Source: an uncultured Acidobacteriota bacterium (GTDB lineage: Bacteria; Acidobacteriota; Blastocatellia; Pyrinomonadales; Pyrinomonadaceae). From it: a stretch of 44,258 nucleotides of DNA. The stretch spans positions 36,257-80,514 of the forward strand of contig CADEGD010000015.1 in assembly GCA_902826795.1 (NCBI GenBank), given 5' to 3'. Position 1 is the first letter of the stretch, and each line of letters begins with the position of its first letter. Made by a program: the position numbers and the translations under genes. The notes under the pieces were generated by a model. It was not told the DNA's origin. It worked only from the letters and a program-made list of their open reading frames with translations, and did not search any database. Below are positions 22,107 through 30,119 of this stretch, one piece after another.

Positions 22107-24049
22107 AACAAAATAATCAGGGCCAGTCTCGGTTTTTGATGGCGGCGGTTGCGTCGATGGTCGTACTGTTTGCCTGGTCGTATTTTTACTCGCCGAAGCC
22201 GCCAGCGACCAACGCGAACACCGAAGTTGCGGCTAACGCAAACACCGCGCAACTTGCTGCGGCTCCAACGGTGCAGGCACCGCAGCCAGCTCCGGAACAG
22301 CCGGCTGCAGTCGCCGATTTAAACCCAAATCGCACGGTCACGATCAAGTCTCCGCTTTACGAGGTTACGCTCGATTCGAAAGGTGCGGTTGCTACGAGTT
22401 GGGTCATTCTTCGAAACAAGTCCTACAAGGCGGATTATCCGATCTTTGCGGATGGATCGACGGAGACTGACAAGAAGCCCGTCCAATTGATCTCGGCCAA
22501 GGCAACTGAACAGCGAGAGTTTCCCTTTCGGCTTCTGACCGGCGATCAGAATTTGACGTCGGTTGCGAATGAACGCAACTATCAGACGGCTGAAGGCGAG
22601 CAAACGATAACGCTTGCGCCGGGTGAAGAACGGCCCGTCGAATTTACACTGACCGCTGAGAACGGCGTCGAGATCAAGAAGAGATTCGTATTTCGGGCCG
22701 ACAGCTACGTCGCGGACCTTGCGATCGACGCCAAGCAGAATGGCCAGCCGATCCAGAACGCGAAGCTCGCGATCGGTGCCAGCATCGGCGACCACGCGAT
22801 CAATCACCATAACTTCTATCACATCGAGTCCGAGTCGGTAGCCAGCAGCGTCAGTGGCGACATCTTTCGTCATCAGGGTTACTATTCGTTCGAATACGAT
22901 GCGAACGGCCAGGCGAACCTTGCCGACAACGGTTCGATCGATTGGGCCGGCGTTGCCGACGCATACTTTGCGATGGCGGCCATTCCGGCGACGCCGCAGC
23001 AGGGCATAGAGTACAAAGCGTCGAAATACGAAGTTGAAACGAAGCCATTCTTTGACAGCATCTTCAGTTGGGTGATCCGAAGTTCGAAGACGAAGGAAAC
23101 GCGACATCTCGTCACCGCATATATGCCCGTGCCGACCGACGGTTCGGCGACGAAAGTGTTCACCGGCCCGAAGGATTACTTCCTGCTGAGCGAACTAAGC
23201 GGCGATTACCTTTTCAGCGATCCGGACGGATCACTCAAGGCGACTGACGGACGAGCCGTGTCGCTCGTTAATCTGATCAACTTCAGTAACTATTCATTCG
23301 TTCGATGGTTCGTAAAACCGCTGTCGATCCCGATCTTGCATGCCCTGCACTTCTTCAACGGCATCACGCAGAATTACGGGCTCGCGATCATTGTCTTCAC
23401 GTTCCTGTTTTATTCGCTGCTGTTTCCGCTGAGGTGGAAGCAATCGAAATCTTTCAAGAAGGCTGCGGGGAATGCGCCGAAGATGAAAGAACTGCAGGAC
23501 AAGATGAAGGACTTCCAGAAGAAGGGAATTCCTGCCGACGATCCGCGGATGCGTGCGCTCCAGATGGAGCAGCTCAAGCTGACGAAAGACGCACTGCCGA
23601 TCGGCGGATGTTTGCCGATGCTGCTGCAGTTTCCGCTGCTGATCGCGTTCTATACCGCGATCACGATCGCGCTCGATGCGCGTCAGGCTCATTTTATGTG
23701 GCTGCCTGATCTTTCGGCTGCTGATCCATTTCACTTCCTCGAATTTGCGTTCGCGGGTTCAATGATCTTGGCGATGAAATTTACGCCGACGGCACCGGCC
23801 GTTTCGCCCGAGCAGCAGATGCAGCAGAAGATGATGACATATCTGATGCCGGCGATGATGCTGTGGGTGATGTGGGCGGCTCCGGCTGGACTTCTGATCT
23901 ATTGGCTGTTTGGCAACGTCGTGAGCTTTGGTCAGCAAATGCTGATCAACCGCATGAACAAGGCCGACGAACCGCCGACTGCTGTGGTCGAAAATGTTCC
24001 GGCTGACGCTAAGAAGGTGAAAGGGAAACAGAAGCTAAAGGCTACGTAA
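22103..24049 (+). CDS. yidC: Membrane protein insertase YidC
   Basis: Inner-membrane insertase, 648 residues. The first membrane helix is at about 10-28. A low-complexity linker rich in A, N, P and Q follows (about 32-72), then the large periplasmic domain typical of Gram-negative YidC (about 73-385). The conserved insertase core has helices near 415-445, 490-510 and 575-620, including the IGGCLPMLLQFPLLIAFYTAI stretch (split) and a basic C-terminal tail (KKVKGKQKLK). The GTG start is chosen because it begins MEQNNQGQSRFLMAAV; it lies in a duplicated sequence. It is followed by a long perfect inverted repeat before khpB. Confidence 0.96.
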   Translation: MEQNNQGQSRFLMAAVASMVVLFAWSYFYSPKPPATNANTEVAANANTAQLAAAPTVQAPQPAPEQPAAVADLNPNRTVTIKSPLYEVTLDSKGAVATSWVILRNKSYKADYPIFADGSTETDKKPVQLISAKATEQREFPFRLLTGDQNLTSVANERNYQTAEGEQTITLAPGEERPVEFTLTAENGVEIKKRFVFRADSYVADLAIDAKQNGQPIQNAKLAIGASIGDHAINHHNFYHIESESVASSVSGDIFRHQGYYSFEYDANGQANLADNGSIDWAGVADAYFAMAAIPATPQQGIEYKASKYEVETKPFFDSIFSWVIRSSKTKETRHLVTAYMPVPTDGSATKVFTGPKDYFLLSELSGDYLFSDPDGSLKATDGRAVSLVNLINFSNYSFVRWFVKPLSIPILHALHFFNGITQNYGLAIIVFTFLFYSLLFPLRWKQSKSFKKAAGNAPKMKELQDKMKDFQKKGIPADDPRMRALQMEQLKLTKDALPIGGCLPMLLQFPLLIAFYTAITIALDARQAHFMWLPDLSAADPFHFLEFAFAGSMILAMKFTPTAPAVSPEQQMQQKMMTYLMPAMMLWVMWAAPAGLLIYWLFGNVVSFGQQMLINRMNKADEPPTAVVENVPADAKKVKGKQKLKAT

Positions 24050-24050
24050 G

Positions 24051-24107
24051 TGGAACGCGGACATTCTTGTCCGCTAGGAGATTGCGGACAAGAATGTCCG
24101 CGTTCCA
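24051..24107. repeat. Perfect 24-base inverted repeat (REP-like element) after yidC
   Basis: Arms 24051-24074 and 24084-24107 are exact reverse complements with a 9-base loop, beginning TGGAACGCGGACATTC. There is no T-run. The outer GGAACGCGGAC is shared with the element at 36442-36490, so both probably belong to one dispersed intergenic family. Confidence 0.8.
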
Positions 24108-24113
24108 ACGAAT

Positions 24114-24563
24114 ATGAACGCAACTTGTGACAACGCGAAAGAATTTCTGACGGGATTGATCTCGGACATGAAGTTTGATATGACGGTCAACTCCGAGTGG
24201 ACCGACGAAGGCTGCCATCTGGATTTGAGCGGCGAAGATGCTCATTTTGCGCGTGCGGAGAATGGAGAGCTTCTCGACGCTTTCGAGGTTGTGTTGTTTC
24301 AAGTCTATGGCCGTGAACTCGACCGAGAGCATCGATTCGTTGTCGATGCCGACGGCTATCGCTCGACCCGTCGCAATGAACTCCAGGCAATGGCCCGCTT
24401 TGCCGCTGACCAGGTCCGCAAGAGCGGCCGCGCGTTCACATTCGGCGTACTGAATTCCACCGAACGCCGCATCATTCATATGACGCTTCAGAAAGAAGAA
24501 GATCTCGTGACCGAATCAGTTGGCATGGGCCGCGAACGCCGGCTGCAGGTTAGCTTAAAGTAA
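24114..24563 (+). CDS. khpB: RNA-binding protein KhpB (Jag), KH and R3H domains
   Basis: Cytosolic RNA-binding protein, 149 residues. A KH-type domain (about 28-85, SGEDAHFARAENGELLDAFEVVL, with the usual GxxG-like turn replaced by ENGE) is followed by an R3H domain (about 86-149) ending LVTESVGMGRERRLQVSL. The N-terminal Jag-N domain of longer homologues is absent, as in many short members. Its place directly after yidC is typical. A REP-like hairpin lies in the 64-base gap between them, and the start ATG is only seven bases from that hairpin. Confidence 0.88.
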   Translation: MNATCDNAKEFLTGLISDMKFDMTVNSEWTDEGCHLDLSGEDAHFARAENGELLDAFEVVLFQVYGRELDREHRFVVDADGYRSTRRNELQAMARFAADQVRKSGRAFTFGVLNSTERRIIHMTLQKEEDLVTESVGMGRERRLQVSLK

Positions 24564-24585
24564 AAGCGATTCAAATAGCATGGAG

Positions 24586-24620
24586 AGGATGAACAGGATA
24601 ATTTGTTCGTCCTTTTTGTT
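24586..24620 (+). terminator. Rho-independent terminator after khpB
   Basis: AGGATGAACA (24586-24595) pairs with TGTTCGTCCT (24604-24613) with one G-U pair, followed by TTTTTGTTTT. Confidence 0.75.
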
Positions 24621-24632
24621 TTACAGGCCTAA

Positions 24633-25469
24633 CTACACTGGAGGAGTTTCAAGGCTGTCGACAAATCGAACGATCGAGTTGAGATACTCTGCTTTGTTTC
24701 TGTCCAGCACGTTGTTGTGGCCAGCAGCTTCCACCCAGTAGTGATACTTCGGAGCCTTCGCTTCCTCGAAGAGCCGTTCGCCGTAGTAGGTGGGGGTAAT
24801 CTTATCCTTGGTGCCGTGAATGACTAGTGTCGGACATTCGACACGGTCCAACTTTTCGATGCTCTTGAATTTATCGAAAGGAAGTATCGGGTAGTGCGTC
24901 ATCACTCGAAAGGCCGACATAAACGTGCTCTCGAGGATCAATCCACCTACTTTTTCGCGAGAAGCCAGATCGACCGCAACACCGCCTCCTAAAGACCGGC
25001 CATGCACGAGTATCTTATCTGCCGGAATGGCTTTCTCAATTCTTAAGTATTTATAGGCCGCATCGATATCCGCGTAAGAGTTTGTCTCCGACGGTGAACC
25101 CGTGCTGGTTCCGTATCCTGCGTAGTCGAAGGCAAGTACGTTGAATCCGGTATCTCTCAGCATCGTTACGAATGGCTCGATCGTGCCGAGGTCTTCAGCG
25201 TTGCCGTGACTAAAGAGGATCGTGTGGTGCGCGTTATCGTTCGAATAGAACTTGGCCGAGATGGTTTCGCCGGTCGCCGTCGTAAGCTTGATGATCTGGG
25301 CGGTGTCGCGATAGGAAGGATTCGGCGGTTGAAAGATTACCCGATCAGCAAAAAGTATCGCAATTGAGATTAGCCCGAAAGCGACGCAAAGCGGGATCAG
25401 AAACAGCGAACGTAAGACCCGTTTCCACGTGAGCTTACCTACAGATCGTGCCCTTAGTTTTGAATTCAT
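24633..25469 (-). CDS. Membrane-anchored alpha/beta hydrolase (ABHD17/Bem46-like)
   Basis: Serine hydrolase of 278 residues with one N-terminal membrane helix (about 18-42, LRSLFLIPLCVAFGLISIAILF). The catalytic triad is visible: S159 in HGRSLGGG, D222 in GTKDKITP and H251 in AAGHNNV. The oxyanion region is FSHGNAED (about 86-93). This layout matches the Bem46/ABHD13/ABHD17 group, whose bacterial substrates are mostly unknown (thioesters, lipids or peptides). It is on the minus strand inside an otherwise plus-strand conserved cluster, between khpB and mnmE, so it looks like an insertion in that cluster. Confidence 0.88.
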   Translation of the reverse strand: MNSKLRARSVGKLTWKRVLRSLFLIPLCVAFGLISIAILFADRVIFQPPNPSYRDTAQIIKLTTATGETISAKFYSNDNAHHTILFSHGNAEDLGTIEPFVTMLRDTGFNVLAFDYAGYGTSTGSPSETNSYADIDAAYKYLRIEKAIPADKILVHGRSLGGGVAVDLASREKVGGLILESTFMSAFRVMTHYPILPFDKFKSIEKLDRVECPTLVIHGTKDKITPTYYGERLFEEAKAPKYHYWVEAAGHNNVLDRNKAEYLNSIVRFVDSLETPPV

Positions 25470-25559
25470 AATAAGGTCATTAAGCTAACGTTTTAGTCTT
25501 ATTCTTGGTTCCGTTATTAAAAGGTCGCACTATCAGTTTCATGTTAGAATTTACAAATC

Positions 25560-25805
25560 ATGCATACAGATGTGGCCGAAACAATTTTTGATATCGTCAA
25601 GGTTCTGCCCGAAACAAAGCAGCAGAAGGTCTTGGATTTTGTGACTGATTTGAAAGAGGCGGAAGAGGAGCCCAGTCTCCTGAGTATGCTCAACGAAATT
25701 GAGGCTATGGGGAGAGCTTTGCCTGACGAGGCCTACGAAGGGGTTCCTACTGACGGCTCTGTAAACCACGACCATTACCTGTACGGTGCAAAGAAAAGAT
25801 ATTAA
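25560..25805 (+). CDS. Putative antitoxin of a PIN-domain toxin pair
   Basis: Acidic 81-residue protein. The N-terminal part (AETIFDIVKVLPETKQQKVLDFVTDLKEAEEE, positions 6-37) resembles the DUF2281-like antitoxins found beside PIN toxins; the C-terminal part is loosely structured (LPDEAYEGVPTDGSVNHDHYLYG). Its TAA overlaps the toxin start by one base (TAATG). No DNA-binding domain of AbrB or RHH type is obvious, so repression of its own promoter is uncertain. The assignment rests mainly on context. Confidence 0.72.
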   Translation: MHTDVAETIFDIVKVLPETKQQKVLDFVTDLKEAEEEPSLLSMLNEIEAMGRALPDEAYEGVPTDGSVNHDHYLYGAKKRY

Positions 25806-26212
25806 TGCACACCATCTTCATTGATACCCACTATCTCATCGCAATAATCAACCTAGCAGATCAGTGGCACACGGCCGCGACAAATTACGCTCAACAAATC
25901 TCTAAGTCTCGGCTAGTCACCACTGATTGCATTTTTGTTGAAACCCTGAATTATTTTGCTAATTACAGTCCGACATTGAAGGAGCGCGCCGTCGATACTA
26001 TTCAGCGATTTTCTCTGCATTCAGGCATTCAAGTAGTTGAGCAGGACGCACTTCTCGTAGCCGACGGAATTCAACTCTATAGATCTCGCCTAGACAAGGG
26101 ATATAGCCTCACGGACTGTATCTCAATGAATGTCGCACGAGAGTTCGGTATTACTCAGATTCTCACCCACGACAATCACTTCCGGCAGGAAGGCTTTGAG
26201 ATCCTTCTTTAG
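25805..26212 (+). CDS. PIN-domain toxin (VapC-like)
   Basis: Probable ribonuclease toxin, 135 residues. The PIN acidic residues are D7 in IFIDTHYLIAI, E46 in CIFVETLNY, D104 in SLTDCISMNVA and D123 in LTHDNHF. The pattern with SLTDC and HDNHFRQEGFEIL is close to the group of PIN proteins paired with DUF2281-like antitoxins. The gene ends six bases before mnmE, so it is likely to be cotranscribed with that tRNA modification gene. It differs clearly from the first VapC in this window. Confidence 0.86.
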   Translation: MHTIFIDTHYLIAIINLADQWHTAATNYAQQISKSRLVTTDCIFVETLNYFANYSPTLKERAVDTIQRFSLHSGIQVVEQDALLVADGIQLYRSRLDKGYSLTDCISMNVAREFGITQILTHDNHFRQEGFEILL

Positions 26213-26218
26213 TGCGAT

Positions 26219-27607
26219 ATGTCAGACACCATTGTCGCACTTGCAACACCGACCGGCCGAAGCGGGATAGGTGTCGTTCGCTTGAGCGGCGAAGCGGCTG
26301 TCAAGATCGCGGCATCACTTACGCGAAATAAGGAATTCTCGCCGCGGCATTCTCACCTTTTTAGCCTTTCAGACCCCGCGACAAATGAAGTGATCGACGA
26401 GGCGATCGTCACATATTTCAAAGCGCCGAATTCGTTTACGGGCGAAGACGTTATTGAGATCAGTTGTCACGGTTCGCCGGTACTGCTGCGGCAGGTGATC
26501 GACATTTGTCTTGCACAAGGTGCGCGGATGGCAGAGCCGGGAGAGTTTTCGCTGCGGGCGTTGGCGAACGGGCGGATGAACCTTGCCGAGGCCGAGGCGA
26601 TCCGCGATCTTATCGATTCGCAAACCGTTGCGTCCGCACGGCAGGCTGTGCGGCAGATGCGGGGTGAGTTTTCACATCAGCTTCAGCCGATCAAGGACGA
26701 GCTACTGGACGTGATCGTCGTGCTTGAATCGGCACTCGAGTTCGTTGAAGACGACTTGCCGAAAACACAGTCCGAGAACATCAAACTGCGGCTTGCAGAG
26801 ATCGCGAATGATGTCAACAAGATTGCGGCGACTTTCAAGGCTGGCAAACTGATCCGCGATGGGTTGCGGGTGGCACTCGTCGGGCGGCCGAACGTCGGCA
26901 AGTCCTCACTCTTTAACGCACTGCTCGGCAGCGACCGCGCAATCGTCACGGACATTGCCGGAACCACTCGTGATCAGATACACGAACGATTTACAGTTGG
27001 CGACATCCCGATCTCGCTGATCGATACGGCGGGCCTTCGTGACACCACGGACACCGTAGAAAGCATAGGAGTCGAGCGTTCACGGCGGACGATGGCGGAT
27101 GCGGATATTGTGCTGGTGATGCTGGATGCGACGGACGATGTAACGAGTGAGGACCAGGAGATAATCCAGAGTGTACGCGACGTGCCGCATCTTATCGTGC
27201 TGAACAAGTCGGACAAGCCGGACGCGATCTCGGTTGCCGAACTGAGAACCAACTTCGAACGCAACGCCGCCGATCTTTTCGACATTCAGACCTCAAAGAT
27301 CATCGCGACATCTGCAAAAACCGGTTCCGGTTTGGACGATCTCCAGCAAGCTATCATAGAACCATTTGCACAGCACGATAATTCATCAAACGGATTTCTG
27401 GTTACGGATGCGCGACATCATGATCTTCTTTTGCGATCAGCCGATGAGATCCGGCATTCGATCGATTTGCTCGAGCAGCATCAGAGTGAGGAGATCGTGC
27501 TCATCGGCCTGCACAACGCGCTCCGATATCTCGGACAGATCACAGGTGAAACGACGACCGAAGATATGCTGACCCGCATTTTCTCGACCTTCTGCATCGG
27601 AAAGTAG
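26219..27607 (+). CDS. mnmE: tRNA-U34 modification GTPase MnmE
   Basis: With MnmG it makes 5-carboxymethylaminomethyluridine at the wobble base of certain tRNAs, using GTP, folate, FAD and glycine. The 462 residues include the N-terminal tetrahydrofolate-binding domain (about 1-118), a helical domain, and an inserted Ras-like G domain with GRPNVGKSS at 222-230, [15 protein letters not shown] and NKSD. The C-terminal motif CIGK, which carries the essential cysteine, closes the protein. Its partner mnmG is 3.5 kb downstream, separated by four unrelated genes. Confidence 0.97.
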   Translation: MSDTIVALATPTGRSGIGVVRLSGEAAVKIAASLTRNKEFSPRHSHLFSLSDPATNEVIDEAIVTYFKAPNSFTGEDVIEISCHGSPVLLRQVIDICLAQGARMAEPGEFSLRALANGRMNLAEAEAIRDLIDSQTVASARQAVRQMRGEFSHQLQPIKDELLDVIVVLESALEFVEDDLPKTQSENIKLRLAEIANDVNKIAATFKAGKLIRDGLRVALVGRPNVGKSSLFNALLGSDRAIVTDIAGTTRDQIHERFTVGDIPISLIDTAGLRDTTDTVESIGVERSRRTMADADIVLVMLDATDDVTSEDQEIIQSVRDVPHLIVLNKSDKPDAISVAELRTNFERNAADLFDIQTSKIIATSAKTGSGLDDLQQAIIEPFAQHDNSSNGFLVTDARHHDLLLRSADEIRHSIDLLEQHQSEEIVLIGLHNALRYLGQITGETTTEDMLTRIFSTFCIGK

Positions 27608-27610
27608 AGT

Positions 27611-27616
27611 TATAAT
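27611..27616 (+). promoter_or_regulatory. -10 element implying a leaderless message
   Basis: A perfect TATAAT with only six bases before ATG 27623, so transcription should start at or next to the start codon. The -35 region is poor, so confidence is limited. Confidence 0.4.
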
Positions 27617-27622
27617 CGACGC

Positions 27623-28105
27623 ATGATCGAGATAGAAGAAATGCGTGCGGATGAGGCTCGCGAGGTTCTTGGCAGCATAAATTTCGCGCATCTGGCGATG
27701 GCGAGGGACAACATCCCGTATGTCGTGCCGGTTCACTACGCCTTTGACGGTAACGATCTTTACGTTTACACGACAGAAGGTAAAAAGGCTGAGATCATTC
27801 GCGTAAATCCGGAGATCTGCCTGCAGGCCGAGGACGTAAAGGACAACGAGCATTGGAAAAGTGTTATGGTGACCGGCACGGCCGAACAGATAATTGACGA
27901 AGACGCGCGGCAAAAGGCACTCGACGTTATCCTGAAGGTCAACCCGCGGTTGACGCCGGCGATCAGCATTCGTTGGATGGACAGTTGGGTGCGAGAGAAT
28001 ATCGAGGTCATTTATCGCATTAGCCCGCGTTCCGTAACGGGCCGCAAAACGATCAACCGCAGCCGCCCAAATACCGCCCAGCTTACAAAACTCAAGTCTG
28101 ACTAA
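27623..28105 (+). CDS. Pyridoxamine 5'-phosphate oxidase-like flavin-binding protein
   Basis: Split beta-barrel protein of 160 residues, expected to bind FMN or a related flavin (or F420). Family features are the N-terminal EVLGSINFAHLAMARDNIPYVVPVHYAFDG stretch (about 15-44, split here by position), a WKSVMVTGTAEQI strand and the conserved RISP near residue 132. It lacks any hint of the pyridoxine pathway around it, so true PNPO activity is unlikely; proteins of this small type are often heme- or nitroimidazole-acting reductases. It lies 15 bases after mnmE, with its own -10 element. Confidence 0.85.
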   Translation: MIEIEEMRADEAREVLGSINFAHLAMARDNIPYVVPVHYAFDGNDLYVYTTEGKKAEIIRVNPEICLQAEDVKDNEHWKSVMVTGTAEQIIDEDARQKALDVILKVNPRLTPAISIRWMDSWVRENIEVIYRISPRSVTGRKTINRSRPNTAQLTKLKSD

Positions 28106-28153
28106 GACCGTTTTTGGGAAATATTGCCGCTATGCCCGTTTTTATACTGAGGC

Positions 28154-28173
28154 GTTCGGCGCACGTGCCGAAC
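28154..28173 (+). other. Short hairpin in the leader of the PilZ gene
   Basis: GTTCGGC (28154-28160) and GCCGAAC (28167-28173) are perfect arms around GCACGT, 19 bases before the PilZ ATG. It may affect initiation or be incidental. Confidence 0.3.
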
Positions 28174-28192
28174 AATCTATTGAGAGAGTTTT

Positions 28193-28534
28193 ATGGCACG
28201 CATACATGAAAGAACCGAATTGGTCCGCGAGATAGTTCTGGAATCCTCCGCAGGCCGCAGGCCCTCGCGCATAAGCGATATGAGCATGGGCGGCTGCTAC
28301 ATTGAATCGATCACAAGCTTTCGAAAGGGCGAAGCGATCACGTTTGACCTCGCAAATACAGCAGGCGAAGCACTGAGCTTTTCGGGAAAAGTCGCCTACG
28401 TGCTTGAAGGGTTTGGATTTGGCCTTTCATTCTTAAACCTTACGCCCGCTCACTTAGCATTCCTCAGCAAGACACTTCCCAGCGTTCCACAGCCGATCGG
28501 TGAAACCGACGCAAACCTTCTCGAACTCTGGTAG
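28193..28534 (+). CDS. PilZ-domain protein
   Basis: Single PilZ domain, 113 residues. PilZ domains bind cyclic di-GMP through an RxxxR motif and a (D/N)xSxxG motif. Here RRPSR at about 22-26 is followed by DMSMGG at about 29-34, so the binding residues seem to be present. The remaining beta-barrel (AITFDLANT, LSFSGKVAYVLEGFGFGLSFLNL) is complete. It stands 72 bases before the sheath-like gene in the same direction. A c-di-GMP link to that protein is possible but only suggested by position. Confidence 0.86.
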   Translation: MARIHERTELVREIVLESSAGRRPSRISDMSMGGCYIESITSFRKGEAITFDLANTAGEALSFSGKVAYVLEGFGFGLSFLNLTPAHLAFLSKTLPSVPQPIGETDANLLELW

Positions 28535-28606
28535 TTTCTCCATTCTGTTGACTTTTCTACGACTTCGGTTGATAGTGGCTTCCAACGAAGATTCTTGGAG
28601 GGAACT

Positions 28607-30112
28607 ATGCCGATCGATCTGAACGACACCGGCCTTGAGGCTCAATTCAGCTTTGGCGATGCGTCGGGGAACGTCGTTGAAGAGTATCCGTTTCATATTC
28701 TTGCGCTTGGAAACTGGAGCGGTGACGCAGAGCGACGGGAGATGTCGGCCCGCCGTACGGTCGAGATCGACCGCGATAACTTCGATGAGGTGATCGCGCG
28801 GTTGAATACGAATGTCTCGCTTGATTTCGACGACGGCTCGGTTATCGATCTCGACTTCAATTCGCTCGACGATTTTCATCCTGACGAGATCTTTCGCCGC
28901 GTCGACATGTTCGAGCAGCTTCGGTCGCTCCGCAAACGGCTGAATAGTTCGGACACGTTCAACGCCGCTGCATACGATGCCAAGCAGCTTTTCGGACTCA
29001 AACGGGAAGATATTGAACGGCCTGCTGCCCGAGCCGATGACGAGCCTGCCTCGGATAATCTTTTAGACGCGATACTCGCAAAGCCGGAGGGCGGAGCCGC
29101 AGCCCCGAAACGAAAATTATCGGGCGAACTCGGAAGCTTAGTTGCCGAACTTGTTCGGCCGCATCTTGTTACCGTCGATGAAGAGCAGCAGTCGAGCCTG
29201 ATAAGACTCGTGGATGCCGCGACAAGCGGGCTGATGCGAAAGATCTTGCATCACCGAAAGTTTCAAATGCTTGAAGCTTCCTGGCGAGGGCTGTTCTTTC
29301 TCGTCCGCCGGACGGACACTTCGACCGAACTCAAAATACACATTCTCGATGCATCGAAAGACGAACTTGCAGCGGACCTAAAAGGCGCTGACGACCTTTC
29401 GACAACTCATCTATACAAGATACTTGTAACTGAGGCCGTTGAGATGCCGGACGCGGAGCCGTGGTCGCTAATACTCGGTGACTACGCTTTCTCGCCGGTC
29501 GTAGACGATGTCGCCGCGCTGATGCGGCTCTCTAGGCTGGCCGCCACTGCGGGGGCACCGTTCGTTTCGCACATGCGCCCTGACGTTCTCGGCGTCCATT
29601 CGCTTTACGAGCACCCCGATCCGGCCGAATGGAATGCGGAAGCGGATTCGAACACCGCGAAGCTTTGGTCGGCGCTTACCGGACAAGCGGAATCGCAGTT
29701 CCTTGGAATGACGATTCCGAGATTTATCACTCGAATTCCGTACGGAAGCGATACCGAGCCGTTGGATACCTTCGTGTTCGAAGAGTTTGAGTCGGTATCG
29801 GAACACGATAACTATCTCTGGTCTAACGGCTGTTTTGCGGTCGGTCAACTGCTGGCTAACAGCTTTGCAAACTACGGCTGGGAGATGAAAAATCGTCTCT
29901 CGCAGGATGTTGACGGCTTGCCGCTGCACGTTTACAAAAGCGATGGCGAGACGGTTTACAAGCCGTGCGCAGAGATCGCGATGACGGATGTCGGCGTGAA
30001 CAAGCTGATCGCGGCGGGGTTGATGCCGCTGGTTTCTTATCGCGGAACTGACCGGATCAAACTGGCGATGTATCAATCGATAACGGGTAAGCCGCTGGCC
30101 GCTCGTTGGTAG
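28607..30112 (+). CDS. Orphan type VI-like contractile sheath protein, TssB-TssC fusion
   Basis: Protein of 501 residues from ATG 28607, with GGAGGG just upstream. Residues about 15-112 look like TssB/VipA (PFHILALGNWSGD, VEIDRDNFDEVI, LDDFHPDEIFRRV, LRSLRKRL). Residues about 185-497 look like the TssC/VipB core (MRKILHHRKFQMLEASWRGLFFLV, DAEPWSLILGDYAFSP, TIPRFITRIPYG, NYLWSNGCFAVGQLLANSF). Compared from memory with Vibrio VipB, the C-terminal region of roughly 130 residues is missing. The protein ends soon after the stretch where that region would begin, and the next gene on the other strand starts its stop eight bases later. No Hcp, VgrG, baseplate or ClpV gene is nearby. Whether it builds a sheath is unknown. 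Confidence 0.82.
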   Translation: MPIDLNDTGLEAQFSFGDASGNVVEEYPFHILALGNWSGDAERREMSARRTVEIDRDNFDEVIARLNTNVSLDFDDGSVIDLDFNSLDDFHPDEIFRRVDMFEQLRSLRKRLNSSDTFNAAAYDAKQLFGLKREDIERPAARADDEPASDNLLDAILAKPEGGAAAPKRKLSGELGSLVAELVRPHLVTVDEEQQSSLIRLVDAATSGLMRKILHHRKFQMLEASWRGLFFLVRRTDTSTELKIHILDASKDELAADLKGADDLSTTHLYKILVTEAVEMPDAEPWSLILGDYAFSPVVDDVAALMRLSRLAATAGAPFVSHMRPDVLGVHSLYEHPDPAEWNAEADSNTAKLWSALTGQAESQFLGMTIPRFITRIPYGSDTEPLDTFVFEEFESVSEHDNYLWSNGCFAVGQLLANSFANYGWEMKNRLSQDVDGLPLHVYKSDGETVYKPCAEIAMTDVGVNKLIAAGLMPLVSYRGTDRIKLAMYQSITGKPLAARW

Positions 30113-30119
30113 GAGAATT

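Noticed and set aside
22319..23107. 262-codon minus-strand frame inside yidC
   Set aside because: Shadow of yidC created by codon bias; no family pattern or start signal.
24051..24107. Perfect hairpin after yidC read as a Rho-independent terminator
   Set aside because: No T-run follows on either strand, and the related copy in the tat operon points to a repeat family.
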